Assembly (NCBI GenBank): GCA_050084515.1
Contig: CM114272.1
Location: forward strand, 25,792,001-25,856,000
Source: Blasia pusilla
Lineage: Eukaryota; Marchantiophyta; Marchantiopsida; Blasiales
Length of the DNA: 64,000 nt
Direction of reading: 5' to 3'
Shown: positions 11,501 through 23,500 of the stretch, one piece after another
Layout: every line of letters starts with the position of its first letter
Numbering within the stretch: position 1 is the stretch's first letter
The notes under the pieces: generated by a model
What the model saw: only the letters and a program-made list of their open reading frames with translations
What the model was told of the DNA's origin: nothing
Database searches by the model: none
Position numbers and translations under genes: made by a program

Positions 11501-12111
11501 GAGACATCCACGATGATGAGATGGTCTTGGAGTACCTTTGCACTGGTGTCTTAGCAAGCACGATGGGTGCTAGAGAGCGAGATCGAGTCTTATAGTGATC
11601 CAGGAGGTTTAGGTGAGAGGGGACACATGTGCTTTGAGTTTGGGAGGATGGACGAGTGCGGATGGTGCCGCATCCTTCGCAACGAGCACGAGTTGTGAGA
11701 CATGCTCACGAGGAGTTAGGGCATTTTGGAGTCAAGCATACGTACAGCTTGAGTCAAATTCAATATTGGTGGCATGGTATGCAGACTAATGTTCAGCAGT
11801 TTATAGCCAGATGCATTGTATGTGATAGGGTGCAGGCATTGTTCAATGCTCCGACACCACACCTGCACCCTTTACCGATCATGGGATTAGGATATAGCTG
11901 GAGTTTAGACTGTGCAGGGCCTTTATCAATTATGGGACGCCATAGTTGGTACGTGTTGGTCATGATGGAGCACTTCTCCAAGTGGATTGAGTTGGTAACG
12001 TTGCCGGATATGTCGAGTAAGGGAGCGGCTTATGCATTTCTTGATAGAGTGCTTAGTCATTTCGACCTCGACGATCCAAACTTATGGGTGTGAGAATGTT
12101 CTTAATGGGAT
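11501..12111 (+). pseudogene. Gypsy integrase zinc domain and partial core (copy 1)
   Basis: An open frame from 11,656 to 12,093 holds the HHCC zinc-binding domain (HEELGHFGVKH ... CIVC), then the core start with the first catalytic Asp in SWSLDCAGPL and the HFSKWIELV block. The remaining core (second Asp and Glu) is deleted: at 12,093 the frame stops and the sequence jumps to the C-terminal region. The best-preserved integrase part in the window. Confidence 0.85.
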
Positions 12112-12605
12112 GAGCTCTTTCAAAGAGTCATGCATATGGCGTTTGAGAACGTGGCTATCGCTCATCATCGCGATACTTTGAAGTACGCAACTATGCTTGG
12201 AGGAGGAGGCTATCGACCACGGATTCAGTGATTCCATCCTTGCGATTATGTCTACCTACAACAGATAAGGCCAAAGACATTGGACGTGATGGTGGGACGA
12301 ACTATTCCGCAAGTGCAAGAGATTTTACCTTCAAGAGTCCTTGTTTTAGAGGGTCATGATTGAACCGTTTGGAAAGATCATGTGGGTAACTGTGCGCCAT
12401 ATCATCTTCCGAATGTGGATGGGAGGATTGATTCGAGCTTGGAAATTTTTCCTACAAGCTTGAGATGCATGTTGTGTGAGTCTGCCAGAGGTGCACCTAT
12501 AATGCTAGTTGTGATGGGTGTTTTTGAGGATGGCATATGTCGTGTTTGACACCGCCTCTTGACTTGGTTCCTGAGGGACGTTGGCTTTGTCCCATATGTA
12601 TATAG
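12112..12605 (+). pseudogene. Integrase C-terminus with PHD finger (copy 1)
   Basis: CDYVYLQQ near 12,240 is the gypsy GPY/F-type C-terminal module. It is followed by the block WKDHVGNCAPYHLPNVDG and then a zinc finger: RCMLC at 12,463, a CDGC pair one frame over (one-base shift near 12,510), GWHMSCLTPPL, and WLCPIC before a stop at 12,603. The C4HC3 spacing and the GWH..CL.PPL...P.G.W.CP.C signature are those of a PHD finger, a fold that often reads histone H3 tails. The same tail is at 43.0 kb and 62.2 kb. Many plant gypsy elements carry a chromodomain at this place instead. Confidence 0.85.
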
Positions 12606-12783
12606 GTGTGATAGGTAGATACAAGACGACTCTTGATGTTATGGATTGCAAGAAGGTGACTAATAATGGGGCGACATAACACCTGACCTCTTGATCTTAC
12701 CACCAAAATAGAGCATAGTATTTAGACTTGTTTTGTAGGCTATCAAGAGTTAGAGGGATCTAACCACCAACTAGGGAGGCGAT

Positions 12784-13650
12784 TGGGGTTATCTATTTGT
12801 TCATGTGTAGAGATGTTAGGATTCATAGTTAGATGGATCTTAGATATGTGTGTGCATGACAGCCAATGTATGTTGGCAACAATGTGTATTCGCACGACAT
12901 CTGCATGTCATGGTAGATGAGGCGTAGGGCCAGATAGTATCGAGGCCTTAGAGGGGTATTGTACTTCCGTATTTTGAGAGGTCATAAGTGACATGCTCTT
13001 AGGAGGTGACCTATGAATGTAGGTCACCCTTCCCTTTATGAGGAGTGGCAACCATTGAGAGGTTGACCTTCCCAACCATGTATGGCTCCACTTTGACCTA
13101 TAGGGTCATGGGTTAGTTGGTAGTTGGTCTCATGAGGGGACCACATGTGTAGTTGTTAGGGAGCTAGTATGGGTGTACTAGAGGTTTGTAGTGACTAGCT
13201 AGGAGGGAGGTGACCTATGTGTACAAGTCACCCATGGAGGTGCCCAAGGGGGGTATACCTCGGATGAGGCTCATTTGGAGCTCATCTCCTTAGGATTGCA
13301 GATCCTTGTTGGGGTCCGTGATATAGTGCGGCTTGCATGTATTGAGCATGGATTCTCTCTTGAGGAGTGGGCTAGGAGTTATCAATAAGGAGATCACACA
13401 TTTTGGGAATCCTTGTGTATACTTTCTCTTGTTGTTACACCAATATGTATCTGATTCACGAATATGGCAGTTCGAGTGAAGCACGGTTGATTGTAGATTT
13501 CATCAGAGCTTACAATGTGTATTGAACTTTATATTGGGGTTGTCCAGTTGTTAACGTGTAGAGATGTAACGATTCATAGCTAGAGGGATCTTAGACATGT
13601 GTGTGCATGATAGCCGATGTATGTTGGCAGCGATGTGTATTCGCACGACA
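12784..13650 (+). mobile_element. Gypsy LTR with 116-bp terminal direct sub-repeats
   Basis: It starts at TGGGGTTATC directly after a purine-rich tract (CTAGGGAGGCGAT) and ends TTCGCACGACA. Two related 116-bp segments, 12,784-12,899 and 13,535-13,650, form its ends. The body differs strongly from the 43 kb LTR but has the same layout. It could be the 3' LTR of copy 1. Confidence 0.75.
13005..13028. promoter_or_regulatory. Inverted TGAC palindrome in LTR
   Basis: GGTGACCT and AGGTCACC flank an 8-base spacer. This has the same geometry as the TTGACC palindromes of the other LTR family, in a divergent LTR. TGAC is the W-box core; factor binding is inference. Confidence 0.45.
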
Positions 13651-14145
13651 CTGAAAATCCATGTCAAGCAGTTTAGGTCCATCGCCTAACCGGTACTGTA
13701 GTAGTGGTGGTAGTGGCTTTAACTAACATCAAGGACTGGCAAGTTTCGTGGATCTTCCCCTAGGAGATATTTTGCTCTACTCCATAGTCCACAGGACCAA
13801 CCTGAAGCTCATGGACTAATCCAAATTGGCCAGTTCTTGCTCAACTGCCAGTATGCACTGGACATTTCAACTTAGAAACATTTCTAATTGAGCCAGAATC
13901 CAGTACACGGAGATTTCCAAAATGTATTTTTGCAATTTCAATCAACACGAGAAGTACACAGAGTTAGAAGCTCATCAATATTAACCACAGAGAGACCAAC
14001 AAATAGTTTAGGGTCGGGATCTTCTGCCACTAATCTTCCGAAAACCTCCCAAAAACAAAATAAGTGTTGTTTATTCTTCTGCTCATGACTTCTGAATTCC
14101 ACCTTATGCCCCTTCTTGACCCTCATGAACCCCCAACTCACCGAA
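13651..14145. other. Unidentified sequence between two gypsy copies
   Basis: No clear gene. The reverse strand has an open stretch near 13,938-14,156 that enters from the methyltransferase end but loses the family resemblance beyond about 14,146. It marks a truncation or recombination breakpoint of copy 2. Confidence 0.4.
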
Positions 14146-15073
14146 AGACATGACATTGTGATGCCTTTGATAGTGATGGTAGTGCCATCACTTTTGTGGG
14201 AAATCTGAGCGTTGGCTCTCGCTCATTGGCGTTGGGCTCCACCAACTACCGTACCAAGTCATCCCAAACCAAGCCAGCCTCGGCCTCCTTGAATGCACAG
14301 GAAGTAGGAAAACTCACTAACATGGGGAAGGTTTCCTGTGGCATGCCAATCCTGTTGACCAGAGTCAACGGAGGTCGATCATCGTATCGTACTGCCTGTG
14401 ACCAATGAACTAGATCCACAATAGAATCCACCAAAAAATAGGAGGGGTGCTCTACTCTCGCATATGCCCTCTGCAAAACCTCATGTGGAACCAAGTTGGT
14501 CCACCAAAGACGCGGGCAATGTGCTCGTAAATCCCCACTCGCCGCATCCAACAACATTGCCGAGCTGATCCATGCGCGCACTTGATGTGCACTTGTCACC
14601 ATGCCGGACCTTGAATCGCCCAAAATCGGCATATTCTCTACAATGTATGGTGGAGGACGAGACTGATGCTCCCATAAGTGTCTCAAGATGTGCATCATCT
14701 CCCAAAACAACCTGGACCGAGAGTCAGCTAATCCACTCAATTGGCCTTGACACAACCAACCAGCAATGACCAAATCTATGGTCCTTATCCGCTCAAAGTC
14801 ATTCGCCCCCAACAATGAAATGTCCCTTCGTACAGAACTATGATATCCCTGGACAGCGGACGCAAACAACAAGTTGGGAAATCAAAGGTGTAACTGTGCC
14901 ACATGGTGAAGTGAAGCGTGCCTGGCAACATCATCAACCGCCACGTTTATGTATTGCTGCACGCGCACTCTTGCCTGCAAAATAGCAGCTAAGCCAATGC
15001 TGATCCCTCCAAAGAGATCCAACATGTGAATACCCTCCTCTAGGATGTGCCGCACAATTGATGTGGTGTCCAA
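14146..15073 (-). pseudogene. Retrotransposon-borne C5-cytosine DNA methyltransferase (copy 2)
   Basis: A nearly continuous reverse-strand frame from 15,073 to 14,246 interrupted by one stop near 14,880. Motif I is intact (MLDLFGGISIGLAA); motif IV reads GWLCQGQLSG with the catalytic Cys codon at 14,750-14,752 and the usual Pro replaced by Leu; motif VI is VENMPILGD; the later RLWWTNL and AYARVEHPS blocks and a target-recognition-like region follow. The domain tails off at about 14,146 (LVEPNANERE then FPTKV), before the final helix seen at 9.54 and 59.3 kb. This is the best-preserved methyltransferase copy in the window and lies downstream of a protease, as in copy 1's order. It is inactive through the stop, a frame break and truncation. 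Confidence 0.92.
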
Positions 15074-15459
15074 AGGGGTGATAGTTACACTGATGGCTAC
15101 CTTGGGTCTCTCTGACCCGGCACGCTCTGGTGCAAACGTCTTGCTCTAGGCGGTCTGCACATGCTCAACGGCAAGCGTCGAAGCTCCTCAATCGAGCCCC
15201 AAAGCGACATCTCTCCTCCATAGAATGATGCAGCTACCATAACACTCCTCTCTATAGAAATGTCAGGAACGGGAGTATCCTCTGCATGGACATGTCCCTC
15301 AATCAAATCACTAGGCCTTATGATGGCGCTGCTAAATGCTACTAAGGTCGCCATCTCTCGTGGTCGTCGCTCGATCACTCCTCTGATGAATCGAAAGGGT
15401 AATGAGCTAAGGCGCCCATCACTTGATTGCCATTGTGATATGTAGGACGTTGACTCCTC
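15074..15459 (-). pseudogene. Protease-methyltransferase linker (copy 2)
   Basis: The frame 15,378-15,097 encodes a linker with DLIEGHVHAEDTPVPDISIE, matching the linker of the 33 kb copy (YAEDIPVVDSPTER). It is offset by a frameshift from the methyltransferase. No known fold recognised. Confidence 0.6.
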
Positions 15460-15800
15460 TCAATAATCCAAGGAAAACCCCATCACGAACAATTTTTCTC
15501 CACCAACCAAGACGTCATAGCACTCTACATCGATCACTATCGCCTTGGCTCGCACCACAGACTCATGTGTAAGATGTCCCGAGTGAATCCTCACCATGAC
15601 CTCCTCTCCGGTGATATAATGTATGGTACTCACTCCACCCAAGGATGTCTTTATCCGCAATGGAAAACGCTCCATATCAGCTCTTGTCAAGCCTAATCCA
15701 TTGAATGCGTTGCTTTCCCCAACATCAGGGGTTGCGCTCCTCAATCCAAGAAGACGCGGTGGGGTCTTAAAACTCTACCTCCGGGACTCACCAACTCAAA
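15460..15800 (-). pseudogene. Gypsy aspartic protease (copy 2)
   Basis: The frame 15,744-15,460 encodes the part after the active site: FPLRIKTSLGGVSTIHYITG and CYDVLVGGEKLFVMGFSLDY, matching the protease in the 33.4 kb copy. The DSGA active-site strand lies just upstream (about 15,735-15,765) in a disturbed frame. The enzyme would process the polyprotein. Confidence 0.7.
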
Positions 15801-17970
15801 TATCTCTCTCTGGTTATCCAACAATACAACACCAGGAGAAGCCATGGCACGCTCTATCGCGGGTCTAGCGGCATCTCCGCCATCCTAGTAGCCGCAGCGT
15901 GCCATGAATTTGATGTGGACGGCCCGAGCATAGGCTCCTACCCAATCACCCTTGAGTGTGACGCAGGAACACCAACTTCACGCTCATATAGTGTAGTGGC
16001 CAACCGGAAAACCTCGGCGGGCGTACCCCCCAACGTCATAACATCGAAAGCATAAAAGAAAGGAGTGAGGCACACAATAGTGGCCATCCCCAACAATATG
16101 CTCAACACATGCTCCTCCTGAGCATCAACAATAGAAGCCGTCGCACTCGCTTCTCCCATCGCCCTTCATGCCTGCACACCAATAATATCACCAACGCTCT
16201 GGGAACTCTGATCAGGACCCATCGATGGGATCCTCATTGCCTCGGACAATGTGAAAGATTGAGGAAGCTTGGTCTATTTCCTGGCTTCCCCTCATTATGG
16301 ATCAAACTCTACGGTTGCTCCACGTATAACAACAGCGGCGACCTCCATCTGGGCAACCCCGCACATCCAACTAGGATCCTCCATATCTTTGGCTGCTCCA
16401 CAATACATCAATGCCACTGATCCAACATTGGGTAGCCTCAATGCCATAGCGGCAATGTGCTACTGTAGCTGCTATATCTAAGCAGCCATCCCAACCTCAC
16501 GCTCGGCGTCTACCTCGACACGTCTAGGTGGTGGAATCCTACCTCCTCCATGGGTAGCTCCACCATACCCTTGGGCAACTCCAACTCCTCGTTCCCCAAC
16601 GAGACCACTGGTGCATGACCTCTAGGCCCACCCGGATCAGCCACTCACTCTGGTGCCCTCTCTGGCCCTCAGTCCGGACGTAACTCATTCTGTAGGTTGA
16701 AACACCTTGCGCATGTGTGATCGTACCTCTGACAATAATCACATTGATAACCTCCTCGTGCATCACGATCTCCTCCTCCATGCTGAGGCACACGTCCATG
16801 ACTCAGAAAAGTGCAATCGTGATGGTGATGGGCTCTACCACATGCCCAACAAATAATCACGGGCGGTTACCACTGAGCCGCATATGAAGGCGCAGGTCTC
16901 TATGGCACGGCCTCCCGGTATCCTCCCTGAGCTCGTGGTGCCACAGACCTATCTCGGAATCCACGTTGCTATACTGGTGGTGCACGCAATTGTGACTACT
17001 CTTGCCTAGAACCCATGGTGGCTTCGCTCTCCTCCGCCATGTTGCGCTCAATGTTCTCGACGGTCCTAAAAACATCTCTCAACGTAGATGAAGTGTTCAA
17101 AAGAAGCACCCCTCCTGCACTTGTGTCCGTAGGGTTTGGTCCAATATCGCGTACCATGACTGGATAGCCTGGGACTATATCACCACTTGAGTGACGTTAA
17201 TCAATTGGCACAAGCGAGTGTAGGCCTCACACAAACTCTCGCCCGTCTGGGAATTGTGGATGCTCCACAACTTCTCCATCCGTACCCCCTAGTAGCGCGT
17301 CTGCAACTCAGCAAAGAACTCAACCACGGGGTTGAACGTGGGACTAACCCGACTGGATGGTGCAACTGCTCCAGTATAAGTTATCCCTCCTAAAACATCA
17401 CTAGTGGAAGAGGAAGTAGCCTCTCTAACTCCTCTTCCTCATATGGGAATAACTCCGTCCATGACACATAATGTGGGTCATAGTAGAGTTGCCATGCCTC
17501 AATTTTGTGGGCATATTTGAGGGAGAACTCATGGTAATCGTCCATGGGCGTTGGAATATTTTGTTCCATTGTGAACCATATCTACAGTTCCTAGCTCGAT
17601 GTGAGTCACTCCAACTCCTAAACTCCGCAATGAAGTTGTGCAACTCTATCGTGCCTATAGCACCTAAAAATCTACGCGATCCTCTACCCCTGTCATCCAT
17701 CTTGTACGCCCAACTCGTATGATCACTCAATGTATGCGGTAATGTAGTAACAAAATCCTCTACACTCTCCCCCTCGTCTGAAAACAACACAGAAGGAGAT
17801 CAAGGTGGTCTCTCAGGTGGAGACCCTTGAAACCTCGCGCCACTCCGCGTAAATCCTCTAGAGCTACTCTCAAGTCCACCACCTCGCCTCTCAAAGTCCC
17901 GAAAGGACGCCGTGATGACCCTTGTGCCCCTCTCACGTGATCACTCTCAATCTTGCGAATAATCACTTAG
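15801..17970 (-). pseudogene. Gypsy gag with zinc knuckles (copy 2)
   Basis: Reverse-strand gag in several frames. The N-terminal block at 17,790-17,425 (GRGSRRFLGAIGTIELHNFI) matches copy 1. Two zinc-binding motifs lie at 16,860-16,670: CWACGRAHHHHDC and CDYCQRYDHTCARC. A spacer region reaches 15,938, where it meets the protease. Stops and shifts are numerous. Confidence 0.75.
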
Positions 17971-18780
17971 TCACTCAAACTAAACACTCAATCTACACTT
18001 TCTCAGTGAGACGTGCATTGTGCGACAACAAGCGGCGTGGTGCAGCAAATTGACTATTGTCCTATCATCTCATCGACAAAACACACCATCAACTCTGGAC
18101 ATCCCACACAAGTCTATGTCCCCTAAACCCATACATCCATTGTGCTCTCAACATCTGCACGAAACCCAATATCCCAAATAACTACCCAATACGCGAAAAT
18201 CCCTAACACGTGTAGGGAAAAAGACCATAATGGATAACCTGACAATAAAATCAATGTCGTTCCTCAAAAACTGCAAGTCTTGATCCCAACTTGGTCGTGA
18301 AGACAAAATCCTCCAAAGAGCACGTCGTACTTCCCTAGTACTGACGATGCTCAAATCTCGTCGATGTGGGGTGCGGGTCCAGCGGTACGGTGCAACACTA
18401 GTGGCACCGAATGGCTACAAACGACACAATATTCCACTCGAGAATAGAGTGCGGAAATCAGCGACATATCCTCCTCAATCAACAAAACACAATTTGCTCC
18501 ACAGTGATGGTGCGGCTCCGCGATCGAGACAGTGCGGTGCAACCAGGAGTGGCACTACAATCGGCGGCACGTTGCGGCTATGGGCATCACGACACAGTAC
18601 TTGATCATCTTCAAGCGGCTACCAATCACAACATAGCAAAGCAGAAAAGAAATGGCGACCCTATGACTCCAAAAAGATCACCGTCTTATCAACAACGGTG
18701 AAGAACGTCGTTGACGGCGGCCAATGGACGGAGCAAGGACGGCTCGAATGAATGGTGAAAGTTAATAGTAATTACGATAT
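17971..18780 (-). mobile_element. Gypsy 5' leader (copy 2)
   Basis: Non-coding leader related to 3.84-5.05 kb in inverted orientation. A short direct match around GTTGTGATTGGTAGCCG lies at its upstream end (about 18,620-18,636). No conserved reading frame. Confidence 0.55.
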
Positions 18781-19895
18781 CTTTCATGTGGGTAAAAATG
18801 GTTCTATTTTGACCTTATTAAAAAAGTCAAAGTTTTTTTGTTTTTTCCCACTCCACTAACTCCTTAAACTAAGGGTCAACTCACTCAAATTACTCATATT
18901 TGGATTATACTCCACTAAACCCCATAAATATTGGGTCAACACCCACTTAATAAAGTTTTCACTTACTTTAATCTCAAGATCCAAAGTTTCACTTGTCCTT
19001 TCCCCAATAATTAAAGATTTAAAAAAAATGTCTAGCTCAATTAAGAGGTTACGAAGAATTTCAAAATTTGCTCCTTCCTCATGCGGTGGCTATGGCTTCA
19101 CAAAAATGATCATAACTTCTTGCTCATATGTTAAAATTGTGCACTATTTCTTCCAAAATGTGTACAACTTCCGGATCTAAAATAACAACAATTGGTTTCT
19201 TCATTTGACCTTCCCATAAACATGGATTGTTGTGCAGCTCTTCAATCAATACTCCTACACAAAATTTGGCTGCGCTTTCGCGGTAATTTCTCTCAACGAA
19301 AATTGCAAACTTGTAATAAAAAAAACCAGCAAGCTACAAGGAACTCTCTAGAGCGGCGGAATGGGGCAACATGCCCCCATACTCAATTTCTAACCAAAGC
19401 GCTGCCCACAACCGTCTTGGTTTCTATTCGGGTCCGGCGGCCGCCTTCTTATCAAATCAAGTAGATCTCTCTCAACATCTCACACCAAGCTCTCTATGGT
19501 GTGCATACACAAGGCAAGAAGGAACATAGCTCCATTGCCTCATGCCAAGAGGTTCAACAAAGAGAGAATGAGCCCTCAAGCTATCTCTCTTGGAGATATA
19601 CCCCTTCCCTCTCCCAAGCTCTCTCCTCCGTAACCTATGCTCGCAATTCACCTCCTTGGCTCTTGACCTCTTGTAGTGGGTCAAGGGCCACTTCCCAAAG
19701 TGGAACGTCAACTGTATTCCAAATGGAAACTTGCCCGAAATAGTAAGTTTCTCTATATAGCCCAAATGAGCCGAAATGAAAAGGAAACCTGCTCTCTCAG
19801 GTTACCCATGACCTCAATAGGTCATCCTCAACCTCATGAGACTGTCCTCTAGTATCTCCAAAGGCACTCTACTAGATCTCCTTTAATAGAATGTC
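18781..19895 (-). mobile_element. Gypsy LTR (reverse orientation), limits approximate
   Basis: Inverted match to 2.78-3.6 kb and 43.5-44.0 kb: the GTAACCTATGC...CCAAGGAGGTGA region, the MGYIEKLTISG-like false frame, and the TTGACC palindrome at 19,663-19,684 line up. It is the probable 5' LTR of copy 2. Its outer end near 19,880-19,895 is estimated. Confidence 0.6.
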
Positions 19896-20147
19896 AAAAT
19901 CGCTCAATGCACGTTTCCAAAATATAAAAAATATCTCTGGATTATTTGATGTTTGCATAACAAGGTTGGAATCCATAGTAGTTTGATAGTACTTGTGTCC
20001 ATTACCAATTCCTATCCATCCATTACTACCCTACCTATGGTTCCATTGCCTCGATTTGGGTATGCCTAAGCCAAAACTTTATCCCAAACTCCACTATCTT
20101 GACACATGCCTCTACAACACGGGCATCCCAAGCCATCCACCAACTTT

Positions 20148-20152
<5 letters not shown>

Positions 20153-20206
<54 letters not shown>
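20153..20206 (+). repeat. (CT)27 microsatellite
   Basis: Uninterrupted CT dinucleotides, 54 bases. Apparent Leu-Ser and Glu-Arg proteins across it are artefacts. Confidence 0.95.
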
Positions 20207-20209
<3 letters not shown>

Positions 20210-21365
20210 CATATTTCCTCACGCAGTGCTATGGGCAATCTGATATGGAAACATTCAAGTGCAAATGCTATACATCCATGTGAGTGAGTAATCAGATTGC
20301 GTATTTGGGCTAACGCAGTTTCTATATATGGATTTAATATACATCTATGACTATCCTGAGCATCATGAAAAACATGCATGGTGCATTTTTTTACCATCCC
20401 AATCCCACTCGACCATAGCAAGACAGTCTCCATGGTACCCATGCCCATATGCCAAGCAAGGTTGGATCAAAGACATTAAGTGGGATCACTCGTGTTAACC
20501 ACTATTGCTAAGAGGAACTAATCATGATCATCAAAGCAACTTACCCAATACAACAATTTTGTGGAGCAACATGCAAGAAGCTTCCTTGTCACACACGTGA
20601 TAAGGGACGCCCGAAAGTCAAATCAAACTCAACTGCATACATGTACATAATGGTGGTAGAAATCAATCCTCATGATGTATTTACTACGTATAGTTTAACG
20701 TTGTAGAGAGTTGCTTGGAGTTTAGTCATATTCTGAAAACTTTTAAATATATTTGCAATGTACATATAAGTTCATTGGTTGAGTGCTAATAACATCCCTA
20801 TATGATGAACATTGTGAATATCTATCATGATAAGCTAACTATGATCTATAGTCACATTATGTTAGTTTGGCCTATTTTAGGGGGAAGAGCTCTTTCGCCT
20901 CTTCCTAAGAGTGTAAAGGTGAGGAAGAGTTCATCACTATTTATCAGAAGATAGGGTACCAAAATTGTTGGAGTATGTGTGAGGAATGGTGGATGCTTAA
21001 TGCTTGAGAATAATAGAGGTGGGGAGATGAGACGAGGGAGCACAAGACAATTAGAGAGGAGAAGCAAACCAACCCTCACTAACCCTCTCCAGAGAATCCT
21101 CTCTTGCAAGAGGCTCATTTCCAATGGTCAAAATTAATCATGCGCAAAAATATTTCCCTTCCATTTATGCAACATTTTAATCAAATGAGCTGAACAATAC
21201 AAGCAATATTTATTCTTTATATCTAGTCAAAATTTATACAAAAACATTTTATAATGCCCTCAACAGTGGTGTTGCTAATCTTAGCTACACCATTGGTGTG
21301 CACCTACACCTAATGTGCCTTGCATGCAAGGCTACATGTAGACAAAGTCAGTGTCCGTAAATTCC

Positions 21366-21399
21366 TTCCACAGGACGGACCTAAGTCCGTCCTATGGAA
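21366..21399. repeat. 15-bp hairpin with CTAA loop
   Basis: Arms TTCCACAGGACGGAC and GTCCGTCCTATGGAA are complementary except one C/A pair. A partial copy of the arm (GGGACGGACTTGTCC) is near 21,582, so it may belong to a small inverted-repeat element of about 21,345-21,605. Confidence 0.6.
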
Positions 21400-23089
21400 A
21401 GACTTGTCCATGTGGGCCCCACCAGGTCCACCCTCCCTTTCGTTCGCATTCCCCACACTTATCTTTGTATTCCATACCTTCTCGTTTCTTCATCCTTGCA
21501 TCTCCACTCCCTCCCCCCTCATTGCCCCATCATGAGTGGTAAGTTTGGGCCCCGCCTCTTGCAATCCATATGATGTCCTAGGGACGGACTTGTCCATTTT
21601 TGTGCAACCATGCTTGCAAGCAGGGCTTCACTAGACATGTAGAAGATTAACACCCGGAAAAGTCCCTTTAGAGATCGTCCTTGACAAAATGTGTCCACTC
21701 CTAGTAGTGTCCCTAATAAGGTTGGTGATACCTAATTCCTTGTGATGACACCTATTAAGGATAGGCCATGGGTACACTTGGACTACTATTTGACGAGGAC
21801 CTCTACTATGCCTTAGGTCGGCTGGATGCTCTATAAGGTATGTCTCCTCGTCTTCCAAGTCCTCATCCTCCTCCTCCTCCATTGGGATGCAACATCTCAT
21901 GTTTGATCATACACACACAACAAAGTTAGTATATCCAATAAAAATGACCCAATAGATGAGACTAAGTTAGTTTGGGAGTTTGAGGAACTTACGATAATCG
22001 CTAAGAGGTCATGGTGAAGGGAGACCTCTTCTTGAGTTGGTGGTGTTCCCAACCCACTATTGAGATCCTCCCTAACTCAACTTGCTTGCGTCCTCTACAT
22101 CCATGCCAAAATAGGAGGAAAAAAGAGAGAAAAGGGAGACTCATAATGGAAAAGGTTTCGCCACATCCAAGAGGTGGAAGACTAATGGTTGTATTGGTAG
22201 AATCATGGGATGAAAGTAAAAAGTGAGGTGTGAATTGGTAGGGCGTGGCGTAAGTAGTGCCGTCTTGAGTTTGGTAGTTAGTTTGCAAGACTCAATCTTA
22301 TGAGCCTATTGCAACTCTATTTTTTACCATCATTTGCAAGGTACGTACAAGTCGTCTTAGACGCTATTCCTGATCATATTGCAAGTCCTGCTCACAACTC
22401 TATTTTGAGTCATTGTGGCTGCAAATTAAAAAATAGTTGTGCGGACTCGAAATGCTACGTCCAATTGTAGTGGATTTGCAAAATAGTTGCTCTGGCAAAG
22501 AAAATCAATTTTGAAAAAAAGTTTGGTAGGGAGGAAAATCAAACTCTATTTTGGAAATTTATGAAAAACGAGGAGGGAGAGGAGAAGGAAAGGGGAGGAA
22601 GGGAAGGGGAGGAGGAATAGGAGAATGCAATGATAATTTTTTTTAAATGATAAGAATGGGTAGACCGGATTGGAAAAGGGATTGTGGGGTTTTTTTTTTC
22701 CAAATCAAGAAGGGTAGAGACATACATTGATTTTGCAAAACCAATGATTAAAAAATTTAATCTATATTACTATTAGAGGATGCATTTCTCTATGGCCATA
22801 CCTCCATGGCGGATGTGAGTCAATTGTGATGTCCTTTTTTTGCCAAACATCTCCCAAATTCTTAATAAAAAATTGAAAGTTATTATGACATTGCATGGGT
22901 TCCCATGGACATCAATAAGAGGGTTTGAGATAAGATTTTAAATATTTGTGATTTTGGCATATGTCATTTTTTTTCAGATGTCATTCCTATAATTTTTATA
23001 CTTAAGAAAATTCGGGAAACTTTTTTTCATGTCAGATTTTCCGCCTCATAAATAGTAGTCTAAATATCATATTTCGGCGTTAAGAAATA

Positions 23090-23500
23090 CTAGTAAGGTG
23101 CCCGTGCGATGCATGGAAAATAAAAAGTTTTTGAACAACTAGTGTATAGCCCGTGAAGGGAAGAGATTAATTCATACAAATTCAAATTCTTTTCCTGTTG
23201 CCCATACCATGTGAAACGTTTTCTTGGTGTCTAGTTGCCACGTGTTAAATAGAGAGGTGTTTGCAAATGTAGAAGGCAATCTCCCATAATAATATAGTCT
23301 AGTAAGGTGTCCGCACGATGCACGGGAGATAAAAGATTGTTTGAGGAGCTTTTGCTAGTGCCCGTGAATGGATTAATGATGCTAAACACAAAGTTTTTTT
23401 TCTTGTAGAATGTAAAACATCTTCTTGCTGCCGAGATGCTATGTGTCAAACAGAGAGATATTTGCAAATCAAGAAGGTACTCTCCAATAATAATGTAAAT
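23090..23500 (-). mobile_element. Tandem pair of Helitron-like 3' ends
   Basis: Two related units of about 200 bases begin with CTAGTAAGGTG at 23,090 and 23,299. Read on the reverse strand each ends in a short GC-rich hairpin (for example CCCGTGCATCGTGCGG) about ten bases before CTTACTAG. A hairpin followed by CTAG or CTRR is the classic Helitron terminus. No Rep-helicase sequence is present, so these would be non-autonomous relics. Confidence 0.45.

Noticed and set aside
20035-20448. Leu-Ser / Glu-Arg repeat frames
   Set aside because: Translation of the (CT)27 tract with no conserved flanks.
22001-22288. 95-residue reverse frame
   Set aside because: No motif, no homologous copy in the window, purine/pyrimidine biased.
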